Source: Litoditis marina
Taxonomy: Eukaryota > Nematoda > Chromadorea > Rhabditida > Rhabditidae
Length of the DNA stretch: 64,000 bases
NCBI GenBank assembly: GCA_964036275.1
Contig: OZ038435.1
Coordinates: 12,935,634-12,999,633 of the forward strand
Direction: 5' to 3'
Shown here: piece by piece, positions 54,801 through 64,000 of the stretch
Position numbering within the stretch: the stretch's first letter is position 1
Layout of the letters: every line of letters begins with the position of its first letter
Translations under genes and position numbers: made by a program
Notes under the pieces: generated by a model
What the model saw: the letters and a program-made list of their open reading frames with translations, nothing else
Databases searched by the model: none
What the model was told of the DNA's origin: nothing

Positions 54801-57800
54801 GACGTAAATAACAATCGTGTGTTAGTTCTGCGAAAAGTAGTGAGGCAGCACTTTCAACCTTCAACCATGAGCCATCACTTCGAACTATGACATATAAAGG
54901 AGTTTCCTAGAAGTATATGATGACGTAAATATCAACACGTCCAGCAGAATACGTCAAATATGGAAGTAGATGTACATATAAACGAAAGTGCACTTTATTA
55001 GTGTTTTTTCAAAGTTTCATGGGTCTTACACAATTAACGTAATTATGACATTTTACTAACTGTGTAGGTATTTTTTCATTTTCCAGACGACAGTTCATCG
55101 GCCGTGACTCGGGGTGATCTTTGGTCTCAGATGCAGGGGGTGACTGATCTACACGCATTGAAGGAGGAGATCACCGTCATTATCAAGGACAACGTAGACA
55201 CGCTCATGGGGGTAGGTCATATTCTAGTAACGTGGTCCAAATAGTCCGAAAAGCTTCGAAAACGGGGTCGCTGCACGCCGAAATCGAGTAAATTTGATTA
55301 TTTTCGATGTAAGATTGTGAGTTTTCGAGTATTTGAGTGGGAAAATGGGCTCCTTTGTGTGGAACAATCCAATAATCGCACATTTCTGGGGCGGGGTTGG
55401 TTGAAGCACGAGCTATACGTTTCGGTTTGATTTTCAATCAACTGGGGGTTGTGTTGACACGACGAAAACAAGTTCTGAACACCCGCTTTCATAGTTATAC
55501 AACTCTAATTACAGAAAGTTCGATTCTGCGCCCCCATTTGCGTCAAACTTGCGATTTTTTTTAATAATGTGAGTGATGTCATATCTTTTTCCCATTCAGA
55601 TAGCCCAATCCCTTTGGTCGATCATAGCCCTGAACCTGTCCTTCCTCTCCTCCATTCTGGCCGCCTGTGCCGGGGTCATCCTCGGATTCGGAATGGACAT
55701 CGCCAATTTCCTCATCGAAGTGGTCAGTTGGTAACTACTTCACCAAAAAAACGTACATTCGTACAGTTTGGTAGTATTTGCCATGAACGCGCACTGTTTT
55801 CACTGAAATCGGGAAAATCCGACTTTTTTGAGGGAAATCATAAAGTTGCACGTTTTTGAGTTATCGCCAATTTCCTCATTGAAGTTCGTGACCATTAAAT
55901 ATGAAAAGATGTGTACATACGCCAGTAAGGTCTGACTAAGCGAGATAAAGTAGTCCGTTTTCAGGTGTAAACACTGAAAATTCAGGATTTTTTAAATCAA
56001 AAGTAGACCGATTTTAATCCTTTCGACTGAAAAGTAGTCCGTTTTTGAAGTTTTCTGACTATTCGGACAACCTTGCTGGTGTATGTATGTGTACTTGTGT
56101 GTGCCTCGCCGTCACGTGACACGTGACACGTGACCGCCCGCATATTTATAGTACTTTCGACCGACTTGCTGCCATTCCAGATAGTATTCCTGACCATGGT
56201 CTACTACCTTCTCTCCGGTTCCACCGATCGTTGGCTGCCCCTAGAATGGGCCTCTCGGCTGGTAGCAGTCTCACAAACGGCTGCCCGGGGGGAGTATGAC
56301 GTCACGGCTGCTGTCGAACACGCCATCTTGTTAGTTTTATATGTTCATTAACCAATTTGGACACTATGAAAATCCATATATTTAGCATAAACAGGTTGAG
56401 TAGTAGTGTACTTTGTAGTTTGGTGGTTTGGAGTTGAGTTGAATATCACAATCGGCTGCCCGGGGGGAATATGACGTCACGGCTGCTATCGAACACGCAA
56501 TTTTGTAGATTATATACGAATTTGTAACTAAGATTTCTAAATGGTATTCTCTAGAAGTTACGTAAACTTTTCACGAAGCAATTTTTTCCTAGTGTTGTGT
56601 GTAAACAGTCGGCTTCCAGGGGAAAACATGACGTCACGACTGCGTTCAGTACGTTTTCGGAAGTTTGAATGTGTTTTCGCGACTTTTAAGGCAAACTTTC
56701 AAAACTAGTCAAACGCTCAAGTCAAGTCTGACCAATCCTGTGTGTTTTCAGCGGAGTTTTCGTTCTTTCGGCGAAAATGGCCGTCTTCTATGGACTGTAC
56801 ACCTACTTCGTTCACAGTCTTTTCGACCTCAACATTGTGTTTGTGCCCTCCAGTAAGTTGTTCTGGTTGGGTGGTGTTTGTACTTTGTAGTCTGAATCAC
56901 AACCGATCCGAACAATTGTGTTTGAGTTTGGGTGTCGGAGGTGGCACAATAAATAAGATTGTTCAGGCTCAGTTCAACATGAGATATCCGAGCAGCCTTT
57001 AATTGCAAAGCTGAATAAGTTTGGAGAAACATGCCATTTGCTGAACTATCCTGTATATTGTTCGGTGTTTGAGATTGCATTCTTTGTTCATAGCGGAACC
57101 GTACTAATTTGTTTGTGACCATGTTTTTTCTAAGTACGTGAAAAGTGCAACGTGTTACTTCTTGAGAGGGTAGTCAGACCTTACTGCTGTAGAAGTTTCT
57201 ATCATTAGGTTTTATTGGTACAACAAAATTGAATGAAATAAATTTAAATAAAAAGGTTGTTTTTAGAAGTCTAGAACTTTACGGGCTGTTATCCTATATA
57301 CTTATTGGCTACAGAGTCCAAGTTGCAACTACATACCGAAGAAATAGAGTAAGAAATAGAGCATGTTTTCTACTGTTCCAGTGCTCGCTTCTCTATTTGC
57401 CGCCATCCCAATAATGGCTCCATATTTCGTCTGTGTGTTTGGAGTTTTCGAGTTGTGGCTGGTACGTTTACGTTGTACCGATTTTGACTGGCCTTCAACT
57501 ACAAAACCGAGAGTTTTCTCATCTTGTGTAATTCTAATAGAGCTTCCTGAAGCCATGTGAAAAGTTAGAATTGCATAAGCGTTTTCTCAGAAGGTGTTTG
57601 AGGGTGTTCTTTTTAATCATGGGAAAGTATTGATTTCGTTGAGGGACAGTTGAATAATTGAAGTAACAAATCGAGTAAATGTAATAAGTAAAAAATTAAT
57701 TGAATAAATAAACATTATTCATGTCAGTACATAAATATTCTAGGTCCGTGGTGAATCGGCTGCCGCCCTCGTGTTTGCCATTATGTCCTTCGCTCCTTTG

Positions 57801-58488
57801 ATGTTCGCCGACGCCACCTTCTATCGGGAAGTCAAGTGAGTTACTTCGATTATGTAGTTTGATGGTTCTTTTCGGAAGTTGTCAGGATGACCGCATTAGA
57901 TGACTCGTTGCATGTTTTGAGGAATATATCATAAACAGCTGACTGGATTGTAAGCTTGCGATAAAACAGAGTTGAGCTACTTTCAGGTGTTTTGTGTTTA
58001 TGTTATGGTTCTTGCAGTGTACACGTAGAAATAGAAAGTCATATAGTTTGGTATTTGTTATTCTTGGTCGATGTCAATAATAGTTGGTAACATTTCAATT
58101 TTTTCAGAGGTTCTCATCCCTACGTTACCGGTCTGGCAATTATCGGTGGAATGTATTGGCTGGGACTGCAGGCTGGTTTTGGTTTAAACTTTTTCTCAGA
58201 TTCCCCCCAAACAATTTTGGTTAGTTGGTCAAAATACCACTTTCACTACATTTTTGAAGTTCTGATATATAAATGCACATGTTTCTTCGCTAGTGAATCG
58301 TTTCTTATCAAAATAACCATTTTTATTCATGTAATAATAATATTATTGATTGTTATTATGTTATCGATTTTCAGGGTGCCATAATCGGACCTATCATTCT
58401 GTGCACCTTCCTTGTGCTGGTCAATGTCTACATGCAATTCGTGAAACCCGTAGAACCCGAAGAAAAGAAGACCAAGAAAATTGCCTAA
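42895..58488 (+). CDS. TMEM245: TMEM245-family multi-pass membrane protein
   Basis: 22 exons: 42895-43005, 43737-43869, 44155-44266, 44972-45113, 46973-47082, 47397-47455, 47734-47847, 48482-48547, 48972-49127, 49504-49628, 50099-50242, 51557-51682, 52188-52289, 52849-52900, 55087-55211, 55600-55722, 56181-56329, 56752-56852, 57382-57461, 57744-57835, 58108-58219, 58375-58488. All phases join, giving 815 residues. N-terminal half: several hydrophobic helices (NTLLLVLLGISLCGMVALYN, VFPIIVIYFIAFATWIYV) and an acidic loop (ENVAPANIIEELQ). C-terminal half: an AI-2E-transporter-like region with helices and the family signature HPYVTGLAIIGGMYWLGLQ then GAIIGPIIL. Ends EEKKTKKIA. TMEM245 proteins are conserved in animals; molecular function is not established. 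The start is chosen because it is the first ATG after a tttatag acceptor-like site that might be a trans-splice site. Exon 21's end is uncertain. Confidence 0.9.
43442..43697. mobile_element. CATACACCGCCAAGG-type element, interrupted
   Basis: Left acaccgccaagggcctgc and right gaccttggcggtgtatg remain; split by the 170-bp MITE at 43466-43635. Confidence 0.7.
43466..43635. mobile_element. hAT-like MITE (CATACACCAGTAAGG), 170 bp, copy 1
   Basis: Ends catacaccagtaaggtctga and caaccttgctagtgtatg; flanked by exact 8-bp duplication CCTGCTTT (43458-43465, 43636-43643). Inserted into another inverted-repeat element (about 43442-43697). In TMEM245 intron 1. Confidence 0.88.
44315..44526. mobile_element. 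hAT-like MITE (CATACACCGCCAAGG), 212 bp
   Basis: Ends catacaccgccaaggcctc and ggcccttggcggtgtatg; flanked by exact 8-bp duplication GCGCAGAT (44307-44314, 44527-44534). In TMEM245 intron 3. Confidence 0.88.
45706..45779 (-). pseudogene. tRNA-like sequence, degenerate
   Basis: Minus strand: cccggtagcgcagttgcagc (A box) and caggttcgatcccg (B box) at tRNA spacing; the acceptor ends do not pair. Inside the larger inverted-repeat element of TMEM245 intron 4. Confidence 0.5.
46246..46318 (+). pseudogene. tRNA-like sequence, Gln-like, degenerate
   Basis: tgtagtggttagcgc (A box) and caggttcgattcccgg (B box), with ctttTGaa in the anticodon position. The acceptor and anticodon stems fail to pair. Confidence 0.5.
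46498..46867. mobile_element. GC-rich TA-flanked MITE with about 75-bp inverted ends
   Basis: Starts ctctagaatttggcggcgac and ends with its inverse, both arms carrying cgccggcgacactctgccga-type sequence. Flanked by TA on both sides. Nested in the 45430-46970 element. Confidence 0.82.
47885..48425. mobile_element. Inverted-repeat element with internal hairpin
   Basis: agttgtccgaatagtcgg near 47886 is mirrored by gactattcgaacaacttc near 48393. The centre has a near-perfect hairpin (48199-48288). In TMEM245 intron 7; terminal words resemble the CATACACCAGTAAGG family. Confidence 0.6.
48199..48288. repeat. Hairpin, 39-bp arms, 12-nt loop
   Basis: The arms tgtgctccaatctc...gcagtttaaaggac are inverse of each other except for about 4 central positions. 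The size is like a microRNA precursor, but its place in a transposon-like element argues against that. Confidence 0.75.
49929..49961 (+). pseudogene. Duplicate of TMEM245 exon 11 start with acceptor
   Basis: tttctgttcacctcggacca and following bases repeat the first 33 bases of exon 11, preceded by an acttgcag acceptor, 170 bp upstream. The copy reads FLFTSDQLL and then meets gtatct, a possible donor, so a 27-nt in-frame mini-exon is conceivable. Confidence 0.85.
50482..51556 (+). repeat. 43-bp array carrying 25 splice acceptors
   Basis: 25 consecutive 43-bp units (atgcctagtacaaactatga then gta(t/g)tgattt and ttctctttccag). Acceptor AGs fall at 50524 + 43n; the last, at 51556, is the one used for TMEM245 exon 12. 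Units are near-identical, with tagtg instead of tattg in units 1 and 3. Using an upstream acceptor would bring in gatgcctag with an immediate in-frame stop. Confidence 0.95.
54242..54705. repeat. 48-bp minisatellite in TMEM245 intron 14
   Basis: cgttggcagg recurs every 48 bp (54407, 54455, 54503, 54551, 54599, 54647). Longer variant units extend back to about 54035. Most units contain a tttctgcag or ttttgcag acceptor-like motif followed by a G. Confidence 0.9.
55863..55888 (+). pseudogene. Duplicate of TMEM245 exon 16 end
   Basis: atcgccaatttcctcattga repeats the last codons of exon 16 (55699) at 164-bp spacing; the donor is lost (ttcgtg). Confidence 0.8.
55916..56085. mobile_element. hAT-like MITE (CATACACCAGTAAGG), 170 bp, copy 2
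   Basis: Same ends and same 170-bp length; flanks GATGTGTA and TATGTGTA match at 7 of 8. In TMEM245 intron 16. Confidence 0.85.
56456..56650 (+). pseudogene. Two duplicates of the TMEM245 exon 17 end
   Basis: The exon 17 segment around atgacgtcacggctgct (56296) recurs at 56471 and, more decayed, at 56628 (spacings 175 and 157 bp). The first copy still reads close to the exon (aatatgacgtcacggctgct). Confidence 0.85.
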
Positions 58489-60650
58489 GTTGCATTTATA
58501 AGTTTAATTAGCCTTATATTGTAATAATTACGTCATTTTACAAACATTGAATGGATCAAATTTTTGTCATAATCAGGACTGGACACTCGGTATGTATTTT
58601 GAGCGAGCTGTGACATATTGTTGTATAATATAGCGAAGAACTGAAGTACAATCCGTGTGTAGTGCTAGTTATACTGTATTATAACTCCACCCCCCCCCCC
58701 TCCCTTACCAAGGAGAAATTGTTGAAATGTGTCATAAAAGAGGGGGGGGGGTTGTGTTTAGAACGTTAACATTGAGCGTCGATCGATGATAAAACGTAGA
58801 TTAAAAGGAGTAGTTTAGATAAAACGTTCGCTATGTCTGCTTGGTTATCAGTGTCCATTGTGAAATGCCATTATTTCATAACTCTTTCTTTTTTGTACAG
58901 TAGTTTAGTTGGGATTTAGTTTTCTTTTTTCTGAAACAGCGATTAGTTTTCGAATTTTTTTTCTAGATTCAGCGCATTTCATTTAGAACCATGATGATAT
59001 TATAATTTAAGCTGATGAGCATCTGTGCAGCTTTTATTAAGAATCTTGCCCATTTCGAGCATTTTTCTTATTACCCAGTTTTTTTCTTGTAAAAAATACA
59101 TGTATTCTATAATTTTTTTATACATAGATAGTTGTATGATATTCTGATGATTTAGAGAGTTTGCACGTTGATTTTGTCTCGGGTACAGCCTTTTATATAT
59201 ACACTGCCCGGTTACTTATGAAATTATATTTTAGTCCAACTATGCATAAGTTTTGTAATAAAAGATATGATAGTTTGTTTACAGTCATTTTAGACGGAAT
59301 TTAGTGTTTGAAAGTGAAAATCAAATATGTTTCTAAAGTAATATGATTTTTCGAAACAGGCTGGTCATTTCGACTGTTTGTCATAGAAAAACAAACAAAT
59401 GGGTTGAGATAAACAATAAACAATCTGTTGGTGCCTGCTTTGATAGGCGACGGATAAGTGTTTTCCTCTCCTCTCAACCAACATTCCCCAAAACACAACA
59501 CGTAAACAATTGAGAAAAGCTGTCTTTAGCCGGATTTTAGGCTGCAAATCCATTTTTCCTGGTGCTATAGTCTGTTTCACTTGGACATGTGTCTACAGTA
59601 TGAGATTCTGTTTTTCAGATCACTTTTGTGTATGTAAGAGTAATTGAAAATATGTAAATAGTGAGATCTGTGAAACAACACGTAAACAATTGAGAAAAGC
59701 AGTCTTTAGTCGGTTTTTCTCGTGCTATGTAGTCTGTTTCACTTTGGCGTGAACTTCTACAGTATGAAAGAATGTTTTCTAGCTCACACTTGATTTGCAG
59801 AAGTGGTTGGAAATGCGATCCTATAGCTTTACAGAACTGACTTCTTTCGACTCCTGTTTCAATTGTGCATAGTTTTCCTTATTCATTACTGTCACGCAAG
59901 GCAAAGCCAAACTCAACACTCGACTCGAAAATTTTGGAGTCAAGTTCAACTTGAAGTCGATTTTCGCCCGAACTTTAGAACGCGAAGTTCCTAAAACTAG
60001 AAAACTCCAGCTTTTCCGTTTGATCCACAACCCTACATTTTAGCAGAAATAGCGGATTAGTGAGCGTGTGTTGTATCCTCAGCATTTCTTGATAATTCCA
60101 TTGTCAACAGCCAGGATTTTCCAGCAATTCTTGATTTAATAATAACTAATTTGTTCAGAAAAACAAATTAGAGCGCAGTTTTGAGTGATTATAGAACTTC
60201 AACAACATCTATTCCTTTGCAGAAAGGAATATATAATAATAGTATTAGTTAATCTGAGAGAAAATTCTGGCCACTGAACCAATCCTTACCTATTTTCCCC
60301 ATAAATCACCACTATTTGCCATAATGTTTTTCTCAACTCATTCCTACATCTACATCACTAATACACTATTACGTTTTTCCCATTTTCCCAATTATGTTTC
60401 ATTTGTAGAGAATCTACTGAATATCTTATTCAGCTAATCTCCGCTCGTTCTAGCTTCTCAATATAGGTTTCGCTCTTTCCAAAGCAACCCTATATGGTAT
60501 ATTTTGCTGTGTTTGTACTTTGATTCCGTTTCCATCGAAATTTATTTGATATGGCGTGTATCAAGAACAATCTACAACGAATATTCGGTCACATCATTAA
60601 CAATAAATAGTTAGTAACACAACGATATGCGTATGGGGGTGGTACCAACA
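58489..60650. other. TMEM245 3' UTR and downstream intergenic DNA
   Basis: AT-rich, with short C and G homopolymer runs at about 58689 and 58743. Two related segments (about 59498-59590 and 59675-59755, sharing cacgtaaacaattgagaaaa) lie here, and a CGAG-type relic near 59915-60038. No gene seen. Confidence 0.6.
59257..59262 (+). terminator. Polyadenylation signal of TMEM245 (candidate)
   Basis: AATAAA about 770 bp after the stop codon, at the end of an AT-rich stretch without other features. Nearer variants cannot be excluded. Confidence 0.4.
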
Positions 60651-61319
60651 TATAGTCGTCGCCAACGAAAAGGTAAAAGAGTACTGTATGTCTCACTTTC
60701 TGCTGTGTACGCACAGATCTCTTCGATTCCAAAGCTTGTTGGTTCTGTGCACTATTAAAGGGACCGTTCCTCTTTAATTTGGAGGTTCGAGCTGATTAGT
60801 CGATATTGTTCACATTAAAAAACAAAAATCATTCATATAGGTGTCAACTTCCTGTCTTGCTCCGTGTTCTCAAAAATGTGGCGCGACCACGCGCACGTAC
60901 ATACACCGCCGAGTTCACCTACGTACAAAATTTTCAAAATGCCTACAAAGTTACAAAACCATATTCAAAACATGGCCAGAATTACCAATATGAAATCTGT
61001 GAATAGAGATTTGTAAATATCATGAAAACTACAAAGCAGTAATAGATTAAAGATTGCTGCATTACAGTAACCCAAATCCTGTTGGCTTCTATTTTGCTTC
61101 GTAATAGCGTGGTTTTTTTAACTCTCTGTACGTAAGGTATAAACTTTTATCTCGAAACAGAATAAATGACTTTTTCCATTTTTCAAAAATTACCTACATT
61201 GCACATTATAGAGGTACGCTCCCTTTAACCCCAGTGGTTTAGCGCCCTGCCACAAATCTTTTGCTCGCAGGTTCGATTCCGGCGAGAGACGGAAACTTAT
61301 AAATTTGTCACCCACTATA
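60651..61319 (+). repeat. tRNA-like TATAGT-family element, copy 4, interrupted
   Basis: tatagtcgtcgccaacg starts the left part; the right part has tttagcgccctgcc, ggttcgattccggcgagag and ends cacccactata. A TTAA-flanked element (60759-61224) splits the two halves just before the A box. Confidence 0.78.
60759..61224. mobile_element. TTAA-flanked MITE, 466 bp
   Basis: TTAA at 60755-60758 and 61225-61228. Ends agggaccgttcctct and (inverse) agggagcgtacctct. No open frame of note. Nested in the tRNA-like element above. Confidence 0.82.
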
Positions 61320-62219
61320 GAGAGTGAACATAACTGTTTTGTAGTTTGATTTGCATGCTTGGCACATTTTACGAATTAGGACTGGAGAATGACGTGATCA
61401 AACTACAAAAACAGCGGTTGAAATCTGGAAGTACAGAATCTACCGATTTTTCTGAGCGAACCCTATAATGTAGTCTAATCTGTTCGGCACAGCAGAACTT
61501 TGGGCTCTTCTTCTAGAACGACAAATATACTGTGTTCTTCTTTTCTTCTGTGCTACTATTGCAAACACTCTTTTATGAGCAGTATTCATTCATTCATTAA
61601 TAGTTCGCACATTTTCCAGCTGGGCAGCTTGCCAGTGAAATTTGAAGGCGGTTTTTGAACATGTTGAAAAACTTCAAAACAATAGAAATTTATGTGAAGG
61701 GTTCTCTCCCTTGGTCACAATTCGTATTCAAGGAAACGTTTTGTAGAATATATGTTTTCTCTGAATAACAGTCTTCCAAAATTTTTGGCACGCTGCCAAC
61801 GAGTCCAGTTGGGAAATGTGAGCACTATGCCTACATTTAAATAAAGTTGATAAGCAAGTTGCTAAAATGTTCAGGGTTGGTTGAAATACATGAAGCATGT
61901 GATTTCTATTAATATATAATAGAAGAAAGATTGAACGTGATATATAGACGAATCTTACGTTCACGTGACACTTCCGTTTACTACTAGTATTGAAATTGGT
62001 GTTTAGTTGCCCACTAGCTCTATACGCAACTAATGTTTACGCGAAACTCGTCGAGAAGTGTTATTATCATAAGTTTACGTGATTTTGAATTAAAAGGTGT
62101 ACGAATACGTTACAAGACACCAGAAACTAATCATAGTTTTTCGTTTAGACAAGTTGTACGTGAGAACTACCGATTGGCGAATAGAGTATAGTGTCTTACA
62201 CACCTACGGTAACTGCACA

Positions 62220-62365
62220 GTATCCAGTTATACTAGAAGTAAATTAGTAAATTGAATAGTCACGTTAAGTTAGTATTCTAATGAAGAATCTTGCACTTTT
62301 CATTGCACGTTTGTGAGTTTTGCTGTGTATAACATGTTTCACGTGACAGGGCAATTGACTAACAG
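62220..62365. repeat. AGTCACGTGAAAC family, copy 4 (reverse)
   Basis: Begins agttatactagaagtaaatt and ends tttcacgtgacagggcaatt, the reverse order of the other copies. Confidence 0.65.
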
Positions 62366-63082
62366 TATAACTTTTAATTGATTTTTGTAAATTAAACTTC
62401 GGTCTTACATAGCAAAATTATGTGTAAAATTGCTCGAAAAACGGGTTCGAAACTTTTTCAATGGTTTTTAGAAGCTTTTTAGTCACGAAAAGTTTTTTAG
62501 TCGCAGTCAAAAATGATAACAGAACTTCACCGAAGTTTAAATTTATCATTTCTCACCGTCTGACTGTGACATGCTCTCTGATCCCTTCAATATTGTGGTA
62601 TTCAATAATTGGAATGTAATGTATTTTATGAGCTATTTGAAACGGTTAGGTGAGTTAGTAGTTTGTACTGGTATGGCTTAGCCGAAATTACTGTATTCAA
62701 CGTTATCCTGTTCTTTGTTTTTCAACCCTCAATCTAATATCAAAAGTAGAGAGAAGAATCTCGTACAACCAGTTTGCAACCTAATACAGACCAGGCACAA
62801 GCAAGATTTAACTTTCCTGCACGTGATCTTTTGAGCTCTGACTTCTCTGGTCCTCTCGTTTATCAATACTGTCTAATCATCTCTCTTTCTCGCTCTCTCC
62901 CCAAAATTGTACTTTGATGAGGGCCATGTGCCCCTCAAGTGACACCAACACATGACTCGAATCAAAATAGGCGGCACCTAACTTATTACTTCACAACGTT
63001 ACTAAGATTAGAACCTATACTTTGTTGAAATATTTTACATTTAATGTACTATCAGTCCTGCATTTCCAAACTGTCCTCTTAA

Positions 63083-63616
63083 AGACGGTCTGACAGAAAC
63101 CAAATCTCGTGCTTTTCGCCCTTGCGCTCCATGGTTAGTTCCCTCGCTCCAATACAAATGCGTCTCAAAAACCAAGTTTGGAATCTCCGCAGATGAATTG
63201 TGAAAAAAAAGAAAACTATCAATAAATCAGTTTTGTAGCGCATCCACATTGCAGTGAAGCGCAAGGCACGACTCAGGTGAAAAGTCAAGGGACTTTTAGC
63301 CCCTAAAAGGGTGATTTTGGGTGATCGAGTAGGCGCGGGCCCAAAAGGCCCTAAAAGGGCCGCGAATCTGGTAACGACCACGCTTTGATCGATTTTGCAA
63401 ACAATTGTGTTGTAATACTCTACATTTTGTTTCATTTTCTGAGTAAGTCCGCTAGGGTGAGCAGGAACAAGAAACTAAATCTAGTACTTGAGGCAAAAAA
63501 TGTCACACTACGCGGCCCCAGTAGGCCCTAATAGGGTGATTTTGGCTACGAAAATCGCGGGCCTTTTAGGCCCGTGACTTTTCACCTATGGAGATTCGGT
63601 TCCTGTCAGATCACCT
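63083..63616. mobile_element. TTAA-type element (AGGTGGTCTG family) with inner insertion
   Basis: TTAA then agacggtctgacagaaacc at the left; ggttcctgtcagatcacct then TTAA at the right. It is interrupted by a second element with its own inverted ends (aggtgaaaagtcaaggga near 63274 and gtgacttttcacct near 63586). Confidence 0.75.
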
Positions 63617-63760
63617 TTAAAGCTGGTTTGCTCTTTCCAAAGCTATGGTATACGGTATATAAGGCCCCTGTCCCGCTGTGTGTGTAGTCTCTGATCCCGT
63701 TGCTTTTTGATTCCAGTTCGGAAATTATAAAGTGTTTCGACATCTATCTACAACGAACAT

Positions 63761-63999
63761 CTATAGTCTGTTTCACCAATCGATGTACTCCTACAGTAAT
63801 CCGTCGATTATTCAAGGGGGTGTTTTCTAATGAAAAAGTCATTACTTTGGTTCCAAATTTACAGAGTTAGTAGTAGTCAACATGCAGAAGACACTATGAA
63901 CATTTTGAGGCGTTCTGAATACGCTAATATAGTAAACTTTGACCTGGAAGAGATAGCAGATTACTGTAGAGGGTTATAAGTGGGTGGAACAAACTATAG
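63761..63999. mobile_element. CTATAGT-family element, 239 bp
   Basis: Begins ctatagtctgtttcaccaat and ends gtgggtggaacaaactatag. Both termini are present, so the window ends just past this element. Confidence 0.75.
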
Positions 64000-64000
64000 C

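Larger units (their letters stand above)
61320..64000. other. Repeat-rich intergenic DNA
   Basis: Holds the AGTCACGTG element, the AGGTGGTCTG element with its insertion, and a CTATAGT-family element at the window edge. No exon-like sequence was recognised on either strand. Confidence 0.6.

Noticed and set aside
63079..63435. Minus-strand frame of 118 codons
   Set aside because: It lies entirely in an inverted-repeat element and its nested insert.

Overview
This window is eukaryotic nuclear DNA, most likely from a nematode. Coding exons are short and interrupted. Almost every acceptor ends in a tttcag or ttccag type sequence. Two genes on the minus strand combine signal-peptide secretion, EB-type modules, lustrin-type cysteine-rich modules and Kunitz domains, a mix typical of nematode secreted and cuticle-associated proteins. 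Introns are long for a Caenorhabditis-like worm and full of small inverted-repeat transposons. The species cannot be named from the sequence. No rRNA, CRISPR array, intact tRNA or bacterial-type operon was seen.

Layout. 1-1845: 69-bp satellite. 2359-8358 (minus): gene A, a complete 11-exon gene for a secreted protein of about 535 residues (Cys-rich N-terminus, EB-like modules, two Kunitz and two lustrin-type modules). 8359-9959: intergenic, mostly one inverted-repeat element. 9960-38613 (minus): gene B, at least 34 exons, a much larger relative of gene A with five Kunitz domains, many lustrin modules and EB modules; its first exon was not found. 38614-42894: intergenic, with a tRNA-like sequence, a degenerate minisatellite and transposon relics. 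42895-58488 (plus): a TMEM245-family multi-pass membrane protein in 22 exons whose phases all join, giving 815 residues. 58489-64000: 3' UTR and repeat-rich intergenic DNA.

Genes A and B share domain order and mostly exon phases through their N-terminal half, so one is a partial duplicate of the other. Both are read away from the TMEM245 gene, which lies head-to-head with gene B. Nothing suggests that the TMEM245-like protein and the Kunitz proteins act together.

The most unusual property is not a gene. At about 17 exon boundaries in all three genes, the exon edge together with its splice site has been copied into the neighbouring intron, typically 95-290 bp away and often 150-180 bp away. 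The extreme case is TMEM245 exon 12: its 3' splice site is preceded by an array that presents 25 acceptor sites exactly 43 bp apart. Superimposed on this is a dense, nested set of non-autonomous DNA transposons with readable target duplications (8 bp hAT-like, TTAA, TA).
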